Below are positions 35,601 to 47,052 of a stretch of 64,000 bases of DNA, in pieces. A model generated the notes under the pieces. The model was not told where the DNA came from, ran no database searches, and saw only the letters and a program-made list of their open reading frames with translations. The DNA lies in NCBI GenBank assembly GCA_963995525.1, contig OZ023217.1:21751273-21815272 (forward strand). Reading direction: 5' to 3'. The first letter of the stretch is position 1, and every line of letters begins with the position of its first letter. The translations under genes were made by a program, and so were the position numbers. Source of the stretch: Escarpia spicata. Its lineage: Eukaryota > Annelida > Polychaeta > Sabellida > Siboglinidae.

Positions 35601-36639
35601 TGAGATGTCGCCACCTGTGTCGATCTTGAACCGCATTCTGGTTCGCTTGACTGTCATGTTGACGAACCAGGCCTCGTTGCGTGTCGTACAGTCGACGACG
35701 CCGAGAAACGATTCTGCAGTGTCGCTTTTCACTTCGTGCGATGAACGTGGTTCAATGATCGCACTTCGCTTCGAACGACAGACAGAGGCAAAGTGACCCC
35801 TGACATTGCAGATCTTGCATTTTTGCCCCGAAGCCGGACACTTTCCCTCGCGACCGTGTCGCGAGTAACCACACCGGTCGCACGTTTGACGCATGTTTTT
35901 TGTGCGCGACGAGTATGGACGTTGTTTAGTGTGCCGAGCACTCATCTTTGCTTCGGCTACATGTTCGTTCACTTGAATGGTGTGTACTTGTTCACGCATT
36001 TGCGATTTTACTTGCTCATTTTGTCGAGCAATAGTCACAGCCTTGTCGAGACTGAGATCTGTACACAACTGCAATTTTTTTTCACTGACGAGTCATTGAT
36101 GCCCATCACAAAACGGTCTCTGACCATCTCATTCGTGTCCGCATAGTCACAGTGCAACGCCAATGTTTGCAGATCTCGTACGAATTCTTCAATAGACTCA
36201 GATGAATGCTGCACTCTGTCTTGGAATATGCAGCGTTAGTGGATGATATTTCTCTTCGGGATGAAATACTCCGTTAACTTTGACACCAACGTGGCGTAAT
36301 CTGTATCTGTTTCAGGCGACACGAACGTCAAGGTACGAAAGATGCGATTCGCCTCACGACCACCCATAGCATACAGTAACGAGTCGCGTTGGACTTCGCC
36401 GTCTTCTTTATGTAGCTTAGTCGCCGTTCTAAATCGCCCGAATTCCTCGACCCACTCCAACCATTCACTTGGCTTGAACGAAAACTTAACGTAGTTGTAG
36501 GCGTAGCGCTGTCTTAGCGTAGCGACTGACTTGTCGTGTGTTCGATTTCGCGACGACAATGTCGCTTTTCGTCGATGTTGCCGTACGTTATAACTTTTTC
36601 CGCTTTGTAAGTTAATGCATATTGCGCTTAACTCACCCG

Positions 36640-36658
36640 CAAACCGCTTCAGACACCA
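36640..36658 (-). other. Primer-binding site candidate of gypsy element 2
   Basis: Directly inside the 5' LTR the minus strand reads TGGTGTCTGAAGCGG. It begins with TGG, as expected for pairing with a tRNA CCA end. The primer tRNA was not identified. Confidence 0.5.
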
Positions 36659-36810
36659 TGTAATGTAACACGTATGGGTAAACGTAGGCTTTATTGAACA
36701 CGGAAGTATATAGGCCAACGGGCTGAATAACCGGGAGCTATGAGGAGTGTCGTCGAATGATTGTCCCTGTAATTAGTGCGTCGGAATTATAATGGGACGG
36801 CATTATGACA
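36659..36810 (-). repeat. 5' LTR of Ty3/gypsy element 2 (152 bp)
   Basis: It matches 32530-32681 except for two substitutions (acggaag versus acgaaag, and ctatgagg versus ctacgagg), giving about 1.3% divergence and hence a young insertion. Confidence 0.95.
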
Positions 36811-36815
36811 TGTGT
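36811..36815. repeat. Target-site duplication TGTGT, right copy
   Basis: It matches 32525-32529. Five base pairs is the usual duplication length for Ty3/gypsy integrases. Confidence 0.8.
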
Positions 36816-37370
36816 TTTGTGTGTATGGTTACTGACTGGACAATTTTTGTTATACATATCTATAAACAAGTTGGTAATTTATTATCTGTTGTGTTGACAT
36901 CCTCGTCTGTCACTATTTTATCCCAATTACATTTCTCTATGTCTTTTGTGAAAGCGCTCATTTTCTCTTCATTAACTCTCTTCTTAATTTGTGTTTCATT
37001 TTGTGTTTCTTGACGTATGTATTCCGTCACAACATATACAGGCAGATGGTCAGTGAAGTCATTTATTATGATACCACTCTGTTTGTGGGAACACAGGTCT
37101 GTTGTAAAAATATTATCGATTAGTGTTTTTGTGTCGCGTGCAATTCTAGTGGGTCTGGTTATCAGTGGGTAAAAGCCCAAACTGTATAACTGATCTACAA
37201 AGTTATTTGTTTCAGCAATTATAATGCATTAAAGAAAAGTTTTCCGATCCCTGTTTCTTATAAAAACAATTCTGTTAAATTGATCATCGGTGTAATAATG
37301 ACTATCAATGTGTAATCTGTTGTAAAGTTGATATCAGGATCAGCGTTATCACCAATACAATGTTGATTAT
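36816..37370 (-). pseudogene. LINE N-terminal/endonuclease portion, internally deleted
   Basis: Frame 37180-36860 reads GFYPLITRPTRIARDTKTLID, then DHLPVYVV. This is the C-terminal block of an apurinic endonuclease domain of a CR1/Jockey-like LINE, with the catalytic SDH motif as TDH. Further upstream (37370-37200) a short frame with FNRIVFIRNRDRKTF resembles the region before the endonuclease. Most of the endonuclease between the two is missing. At 36816 the frame runs directly on to 32524 once gypsy element 2 and one TGTGT are disregarded, proving the nesting. Confidence 0.7.
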
Positions 37371-37521
37371 TCTCTGTACATTTAAATGGCTCGCCGCCAG
37401 CCCGCGTCAGCAATCACAATGGTCGCACAAAATGCTTTCCCGCGGTATGCAAATTAGGAAAACATGTCATCGTGACCATGGAATTGACCAATGTATAACT
37501 CTGTTACATATGGAGCCACAT

Positions 37522-37523
<2 letters not shown>

Positions 37524-37558
<35 letters not shown>

Positions 37559-37655
37559 CTGCGTCTGTTGTTTGCATTATAACTGTTAGTGACATTGACA
37601 TTGTCATTGTCATTGGCGTTGTCATTGACATTGTGACTGTCATTGTAATTGATAA
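37524..37655. repeat. TA run followed by CATTGA/GACATT hexamer repeat
   Basis: (TA)n at 37524-37554, then about ten degenerate copies of a cattga/ttgtca-type hexamer at 37588-37655. These are simple repeats. Confidence 0.7.
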
Positions 37656-38280
37656 TCGCGTTCCATAGAATCGTTTTTAAAATCAGAAAGCATCTCGAAC
37701 TTTAAAAGGAATTGCTTTTATTTTGTACTTATTTATATACTTATAAGCATATCGTATAATAAAGATATCAAAAAAATTCAAAAAGTTTTGTGAACTCCAC
37801 GAGAAACTCTATACTGTAATTTGTGGAATCATTTAAATGATAATGTGACATAATTCAACATTTTCCTGATATACCTAGCACAGAACAGGCAGTGGCATAG
37901 CTTCAGCATGACTTAGCAGTCGGGTCGTGACATCGGAAGACGCTGGAGGGTGCTGTTGAAGATTGTTCTCCTTTATAATAAGCTATGTAATAACACCTTT
38001 ATAATGTATGTTAAACATTCATTCAAACATATTATAAGGCCTACATCATGATTATTCCCAGCTTGCAAAACTTATTGGGTAAATGAAGTACCAATGAAAC
38101 TAATGCACTAGCCACCATTAGCCAAATCATGTCTTGCTAGCTGTGTTTCGAATATATATTCTGTTTAAAAAAATATGCTCGGCTATTTCCGTGGGTCCCT
38201 GGCCTTCGTGTGCCCTAGGCACGTGCCTATAGTGCCTATAATGGTTAACCCGCCACTGTGGACAGGTGTACGTTCTATGA

Positions 38281-40773
<2,493 letters not shown>

Positions 40774-42130
40774 ATCTATGACTATAATTATAGTATACAT
40801 GTTGCATAAAAGCCATAAAAGTAGGCCCATGTGTAGCTATTAGGCTAAATCATTAATACAATTGGGTATGATTCAAATAAATGTATCTAGCCATATATAA
40901 ACTTTTCATGAAGTGTGACGGTATCAATGCAATAAAGAAAAACTGTGATTCGTCATCGGCGGTGTTCAAAAATGTGAGTGCATGTGGTCAACCATCATTT
41001 GGTGTATTTTGCTTTTCACAGTAGGGTTCTATGCAAAGCACATTAAAGGTTTGTTTCCCAAAAGAATTAAACTTTCTTGAGTAGAAATTATATGTGAAGT
41101 CATTGTTATGTCGTGTTACAACGAATAAGAAAGTAAATTCTAAAGGGTTTTGTTGTAAACATGTATTATGTTATAACACCTAGAGTGCGCTAGAGTGGCG
41201 TGCCCGTAGACTTTGGGAATGTGCCCCCCCCCCCCCCCCCCCGTTTAAGGTGGTGCAACTGGAGAGTCTCGGTGACCGTGAGCTTCCATAATTGTGAATG
41301 TCGCCGCAAAAATGTCCAAGAGAACCCCCCACCCCACCCGTCTTCCGTCTTCCGATGTCATAGCGCGACGGCGGAGTAGAGGCCGCGAGACAGCGCGATA
41401 GTGGAGCGCGGAGTCATGCAGAAACTCCGGCTCAGTCCATCCAGTTTGAATTTCGTTCGATCGCCAGTGGAGGTATTTCGGTGAGCCTCAAGAGGAGTGC
41501 ATTTGGAGGATCCCCCCCCCCCGAATACTCTCTGGAACCTACTACGAATACTATCATTCCGTCGCATCGCGTCACCGCTCCTTCTCGTTACTCAAGTTTG
41601 AATTACCTGTTTTGTTTCCTTGAAGCCAATTTCTAATAATTTCTCATTAATGTAACAGGGTCTAATAAGTATTACTGGCAGGCCCGTAACCAGGGGAGGA
41701 GGTTCGGATGGTTCGTGTTAACCCCTTTTTATGAACCCCCTTCGAAAAAGAGCCTCCTTCATTACTGTGTTTACCTTTTAAAACCGATTATATGTCTATC
41801 ATTGAATATTGTAAGACATAGGTATTAACTAGTGTAGGCCTACTTAGGCCTATATATGCAATAAAACATGTAAATATACCAAATATATTATTGTTGGCAG
41901 CGAGATCGGACTAACCACGGTCTACGAACCCCCTCCGGAAGAAAAAACCCTCCCGTCAAAATGTACGAACCTTCCTTTAAATATAATATTATGTAAGTTG
42001 AATATTATGATATGTACCATATGGCTTCAACTCGTAATTAACAAAATATGGCCCCACGTAGTATTTGGAAGCATTTATTTCTACCTGTTCAATCACGTGA
42101 CTGCTAGGGAATTACGTCATAAACAGCACT
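40774..42130. other. Intergenic, C19 tract at 41224-41242
   Basis: No supported gene. It contains a 19-base C run and an 11-base C run near 41512-41522. Phrases such as 'gaaccccct' and 'ggcccgtaaccagggg' recur around 41680-41990 and look like worn repeat. Confidence 0.4.
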
Positions 42131-42174
42131 CGGTAGCGGCAGATCGTAACGGCAAACCTTCAAGCTAATCGTTC

Positions 42175-42475
42175 TTCATCGATTCGGGGAGTCAAGCCTT
42201 CCACGGAGAACATTTGCAAGAAGTTACACGAACATTTAACAGATAAGTTCAGCTTTAGTATTTACTATTTATTTTACTCTTGCGTCAGTTTAGCTATGAC
42301 GTTCAATCTGGAAGAGTAGGTAGGGCACAAACGATTAAGGAACCAGTTACTAGTTAACAAGAGTGGTGTAACAAAGCGGAGAATCAAGCCAACCACGGAG
42401 AACATTTGCTGGAAGTTACACGACCATTTAGCAGAGATCAATTGAGCTTAGCATTATTTATTTAACTTGCTAGTA
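42175..42475. repeat. Diverged direct duplication, about 190-bp spacing
   Basis: The block 'ccacggagaacatttgc', 'aagttacacga', 'catttaacagat' at 42190-42250 recurs at 42392-42445 with substitutions. This is local tandem duplication without coding signal. Confidence 0.6.
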
Positions 42476-42772
42476 AACGACACTTGTAAATAGTGTAAGA
42501 TTGTGTAGCGCATGTGCATAGGACACAGGACCGGTCACGTGGTCACCTCGGCGCAGTATCCCAACATGACTTTAACGAGTTCATATAATTATCCAGATCC
42601 AGACGATCGGGTAGCCACTAGCCAGTTAATGAGACTTGTATTAAATAGTCCCCATAAAGGGGTACGTAGGGCTAGCCCCAGGACACGCCTCCTCTCTGTC
42701 AAACTACGTTTATATGGAGCATAGTTTGATGGTTAGCGTGGATGGCCTGGGGCAATACTTCATCTGATTGTC

Positions 42773-43068
42773 CATCCGTCCACCCACGCATCCGTCCACC
42801 CACGCATCCACCCACCTATATCCATCCATCCACCCGTCCGTCCGTCCGTCCGTCCGTCCGTCCGTCCGTCCGTCCGTCCGTCCGTCCGTCCGTCCGTCCG
42901 TCCGTCCGTCCGTCCGTCCGTCCGTCCGTCCGTCCGTCCATCCACCCATCCATCTAGTCATCCACTCATCCATCCATCCGCTCATCCACTGATCCACTCA
43001 GCTACCCACCCATCCATCCATCTACTCGTCCACTCATCCATCCATCCATCCTCCATCCACCCATCTAT
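42773..43068. repeat. (CCGT)n and (CATC)n microsatellite
   Basis: A core of about 26 perfect CCGT tetramers (roughly 42832-42939) is flanked by imperfect CATC and CCAC tetramers to 43068. Open frames on both strands here are repeat artefacts. Confidence 0.9.
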
Positions 43069-43069
43069 C

Positions 43070-44080
43070 CAGGCAATGCCCCAGCCTGTCTCTGGGAATT
43101 ACAATAGTTGAAGGTAACACACGATGAGGACTTTTACGTAGGCGCGCTGCGTAATAAACAATAAAATGCGTTAGAGGCATAAATACAAAACAAATAAAAC
43201 TTTAAATAAAATGTAACTTTCATTCTCGAATATCAGATGGTTCTTTTTCTAAATTTCATGACGACTGAGTTAATTGCATTTGTTTCGGGTCCTCGGAGAT
43301 CAAGTGGCCATTCCTAAAGTGGCCACAGAGAGTCTGCGGGTTCAGATGATACCCCTGCCGCAGTCCCCAGGCATAGGCTCGCTTCCGGGCTTATAGTCTC
43401 TTTTACTTTGTATTTAAAACTAAAGGTAGTGTCAGTTTAAATAAAAGATAATTCGGAAGCGAATGTATGTTTGGTGAGTGCCTAGTCTGAGCAGATAATA
43501 CGGTTTCTCGCCATTGCACACGAGCTTCTAATACAACTTAGAGGTAACTTCAGAATCCCCTTTTAGGGTAAAAACAACTGCAGATTTTTAATCAATAATG
43601 ATCTGCAATTAATTACTTTCACTATCGTTAGTATATAACCAAAGTTCCATTGACCTGTAAAGCTAAACGTTTGTAATTTAATAAGTGACCTTAAATGCTA
43701 GACATATAGGCCTACTGAGTTGAATCAACTTTATTTGTATAAATGCGTAAATATTTAGGTATTTGTATAACTAATGTTGGCATTTTCTCTGCTATTCAAT
43801 ACGATACGTTGAAGTTTATAGTTCGAGTTTCATGCTGTTGCTGACTGTCTACAGCATTTTTTGTTCAACTTTTTGTGCTATTGTTTCAACCTTTTGCATA
43901 AACGTTTACGAGTTGTTTAAAGAAACAATAGAAAAAGTATATTACAACAGCTACCAGTTAGTCCACGATATGTGCATTATTTATGTTGATGTTAACATGA
44001 CACACGTGTCCAATGAACACATATCATTAGCAGTTGGTTTTGGGTGGACCACCAGTTCCAGAGACTGAAGACATCTCGGG
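43070..44080. other. Intergenic, no gene recognised
   Basis: The hydrophobic 78-codon frame at 43832-44068 has no recognisable domain. No repeats were recognised. Confidence 0.4.
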
Positions 44081-44082
44081 AT

Positions 44083-44897
44083 CTATATGTCGCGGTAGAT
44101 GGCTTCAAGCGGAGAATGATATAAATGAATAGCTCCCTGTGTATCGGATGGAAGGTCCGGGTGTTTCTCCACGATATCGTCACAACACAACTCGAACATT
44201 GACTTTCCATCTTTGAACATACATTCCTCAATGCAAACTTCAACATCTGGAACATCAACAGCAACAAGTTTGTTCTCAGTGTTGTACAGCTCCGGGGATG
44301 TGTACAGTACGATTGGTTTCCCAGTTAGCTCAATCGTGTTGCGTTGACTCTGTAGTCGATAGCAGTTCCACGTGTGTGCAAGATTATCCAGTTCTTTCTA
44401 AAAAAATGTACAAACAAAACCATTCACAGTACATATACACTACTGACTGGACATGTTTTTTACAATCTACTGGTCAGAATTGAACTTGTTCGATCTTGTA
44501 AACCTGTGTCATTCCAAGTTTTAATAACATTAATACATGTTCCAACTAGCGGTGTATAAATTATGAGCTGAAATATACTCAACTTGCCTGAATTACTGCC
44601 ATGAAGCAGAATTGAATAAAGTTTTTTGTTAATGAAATTTCCAGTGAAATCGCCATAGTCCTTTAATTATGAGAGTATGCTCATCCAAAATTGTGCACAC
44701 TCCTTTCGGAGGATGCTCCACCATGCTTCGATACGCTGGTTTGCTACGCTCTGGCCGTACGCAAAGCTCTTCTCGTCTGCCAAGCCATCCTGGTGATTTC
44801 TTCTCAGGAATGTTTGCAAGGCTCTTACCATTACATTTTCTGTTTCCCGATCTGCCTGAACACGACGTGGGCAACCAGCTTCATTGTAGTCCGTTTG
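44083..44897 (-). pseudogene. Integrase-core-domain transposon protein, 3' part, broken
   Basis: Two exons. The first (up to 44897, ending 44588) encodes GCPRRVQADRETENV, TFLRRNHQDG, then NQRIEAWWSILRKECAQFW, typical of the D and E blocks of an integrase-type catalytic core found in many invertebrate transposon genes. A TAA at 44667-44669 and a one-base shift in the A run near 44622-44630 break it. It ends FCFMAVIQ at a CAG|GCAAGT site, apparently a GC-AG intron. The second exon (44397-44083, acceptor TTTTTAG) is open for 104 codons, starting KELDNLAHTWNCYRLQ and containing GKPIVLYTSPELY and EVCIEECMFK. The phases join. Upstream sequence runs towards the N gap. The family name is uncertain. 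Confidence 0.6.
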
Positions 44898-44933
44898 TCA
44901 TTTCATGAACATAGAAATGTTCTATCCTAAGAA

Positions 44934-45133
44934 NNNNNNNNNNNNNNNNNNNNNNNNNNNNNNNNNNNNNNNNNNNNNNNNNNNNNNNNNNNNNNNNNNN
45001 NNNNNNNNNNNNNNNNNNNNNNNNNNNNNNNNNNNNNNNNNNNNNNNNNNNNNNNNNNNNNNNNNNNNNNNNNNNNNNNNNNNNNNNNNNNNNNNNNNNN
45101 NNNNNNNNNNNNNNNNNNNNNNNNNNNNNNNNN
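44934..45133. other. Assembly gap of 200 N
   Basis: An exact run of 200 N, a conventional fixed-size scaffold gap. The distance is therefore not informative. Confidence 0.99.
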
Positions 45134-45412
45134 GTCTGGTTACGGGAAAGAAGGACACAGGCACGGTAGACGGGCGAGGAGACCAACGGCGAGTTGGAGA
45201 AATAGATGTATAGGAACACGGTTAAAACGAAAAATTAATGCAACCCTCGTGTGCATTGGGTTGAGGCCGGGGGACCACACACCATGGAGTGATCTTGATC
45301 TCTGTCTGTTTATCGTTCCCTTATTCACACCCTCCGTAGCATGGTTGTTGTCCCCTTGACTTGAACGTCATCGTTGATGGTTCCAATGACCTATGCACTG
45401 GCATGTTTTCAG

Positions 45413-45592
45413 GAAAACAGCCTGCGAAGCATCACCGAGATGAAGAGAAGATCGCCCGACCCGCTGGAGGATAGACCCAGTCGTGTAGAGATGTTCGGTA
45501 CTACAGCAAGCCCAAGTGCAGAAGAATTGCTGCGAAAGCGGTGCCTTCGGTGGATGCAGCACTGCCTGCAGACGAGGAAGGACGACCTCTAA
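45413..45592 (+). CDS. Possible terminal coding exon of an unrecognised protein
   Basis: After a good acceptor (GGCATGTTTTCAG) a phase-0 frame of 59 codons runs to a TAA. It starts ENSLRSITEMKRRSPDPLE and ends MQHCLQTRKDDL, and is hydrophilic with charged, protein-like composition. Any earlier exons would lie in or beyond the N gap. I do not recognise it, and a chance frame cannot be excluded. Confidence 0.3.
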   Translation, partial: ENSLRSITEMKRRSPDPLEDRPSRVEMFGTTASPSAEELLRKRCLRWMQHCLQTRKDDL

Positions 45593-45599
45593 CGAGACG

Positions 45600-46095
45600 C
45601 TTTCTTGGTGAACTAATAACACAGACTCATTCGGAGTGTGCTATTTTATAACAGGGAGGTTCAGTGCGCAAGCATGTACCCGTAGCGAGTAGGGACTGTG
45701 TACGACATCATCGAGATGTGCGAGGTCATACTGGGATCCTGAGTGCCGCGTTTTATATCACACGTTCTCGCCGTGTAGAAGCCGTTTTGTACGTGTCCAT
45801 TGCAACTTGCAAGTTCATTGTCGTTTTACGCGAAGTTTGCGTGAATAAAACATGGCTTAACTCAACCTTTGTTGCGATGTTGTGAAACTTTACAAGGAGA
45901 TAGATAAGTACGTAACGCCTAAAATAAGATCTCAAACAAATCCCACAAACCACCTTCCCAGACCAGTCGTTTGCAAATACCTCCGCGAGATATTTTCGAC
46001 TTATATTGACGGTCTATCGTCGAAGAATAGGCCTAGTTGATTAATATTCACTATATTATTGCAAAAGAAAAACTACCGGGGACATAACGAAAGTA
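45600..46095. other. Intergenic, no gene recognised
   Basis: No repeat or exon could be supported between the possible terminal exon at 45592 and the CLEAR/ETS composite. Confidence 0.35.
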
Positions 46096-46103
46096 TGGTC
46101 AAA

Positions 46104-46126
46104 CCGGAAGTCACGTGACCGGAAGT
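46104..46126. promoter_or_regulatory. ETS-CLEAR-ETS composite site
   Basis: GTCACGTGAC (46110-46119) is a perfect match to the CLEAR element bound by TFEB/MiT factors, which control lysosomal genes. It is overlapped on each side by CCGGAAGT, an ETS-type site (46104-46111 and 46119-46126). The composite is about 930 bp upstream of the TMEM192 start codon. Linking it to that promoter is inference, because the transcription start is unknown. Confidence 0.55.
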
Positions 46127-46231
46127 TGAAGTGTCCCCGATATATTAAAAAGGTTACGTCATTACTCAGAACCTATTCAACACATCGGAAAGACTTGGGC
46201 CCGTAGTATTGATTTTGTTTGGGGAGTGCGT

Positions 46232-46345
46232 TTTCCCACCTCCAACTGCACACCACAATGCTCACCAAAAACCTCCAAATGCACCCTCCTTAACTGAGGC
46301 TCACAAAAAGCCAATGGCACGTACTCCCGTAAAGCTGATCGAAAA
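46232..46345. repeat. Copy of the CCTCCAACTGCACC dispersed repeat
   Basis: Contains cccacctccaactgcac and aacctccaaatgcaccctcc phrases matching the minisatellite at 22293-22512. Confidence 0.55.
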
Positions 46346-46442
46346 CCTCCCCTTCAGATTCACGAAACATTCAATTGCGCCCCTTGCGGTTCATAAGATG
46401 CATACAACACTCCACCTTCCTCCAACAGAACTCTTGCATCAC

Positions 46443-46444
<2 letters not shown>

Positions 46445-46513
<69 letters not shown>

Positions 46514-46539
46514 CGCGCGCGCGCGCGCGCGTGTGTGTA
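46445..46539. repeat. (GT)n-(GC)n microsatellite
   Basis: About 34 GT units are followed by a GC run (46513-46530) and four more GT units. Alternating purine-pyrimidine sequence of this kind is Z-DNA-prone. It lies about 510 bp upstream of the TMEM192 ATG. Confidence 0.95.
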
Positions 46540-47052
46540 TAGGTTGCCATTCTTTATTTGCCAACCTTGGTCCAAAACAGAATGTTTTATTGTAGCTGCA
46601 AATGGTTAGTTAACTTTACATAACTTTCCCTCAGTTTCCATTTAATATTTTTTTCTGGCAATGACAGAATGTTGGAAGTACTTAAGTTTATGCGCAGTTG
46701 TTGTAAATTTTTGTTTTGTTTTACCAGTGTCAATACACACGAAATATCGTCCAAATGCGCAGAAAACAATGCCATCCAATATCGAGTATAAATGTTTTAA
46801 GTAAAATAAGAAATCAGTAAATTACAAAGTCGTGATATAATCCAAGTCATCATGTTTGCAAGTTTCTCGTCGTTCAGGATGCGCCCTCTACCAGACAATT
46901 GTTAAACTATATATGCACTTGCGCGTCATCTGGTGTGAAATCATGTAGCGAGTCGTGTGACTAGTCAAAGTTTTTGTCAGAACCGTGTAGGATGTAAACT
47001 TACTAAAAATAACGATTTTGCGTTACGTTCTGCTTCAAAAAAGGTTTCGAGC

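Larger units (their letters stand above)
32530..36810 (-). mobile_element. Complete-length Ty3/gypsy retrotransposon 2 (4281 bp), coding broken
   Basis: Bounded by 152-bp LTRs and TGTGT duplications. In minus-strand order: gag core (36658-36239), zinc knuckles (CDRCGYSRHG, CKICNVRGHFASVC) and protease site KIDTGGDISVI in frame 36074-35592, reverse transcriptase (SSLDAASGFWQIL, RRLPFGISSAS, LMDDILVYG) in 35574-34501, then RNase H and the integrase finger in 34365-33613. The integrase core (IDYYSRWIEI, VSDNGRQFIS, AERAVQTAKRL) is in 33528-32980 and the C-terminal tail in 33139-32711. Six breaks are visible: stops at 36236, 34501 and 33613, shifts in two 8-base A runs (plus-strand T at 36075-36082 and 35586-35593), and a shift near 33140-33170. 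It sits inside a LINE. Confidence 0.95.

Noticed and set aside
42710..42997. Repetitive Arg-Pro-Ser and Asp-Gly-Arg frames
   Set aside because: Translations of the CCGT microsatellite.
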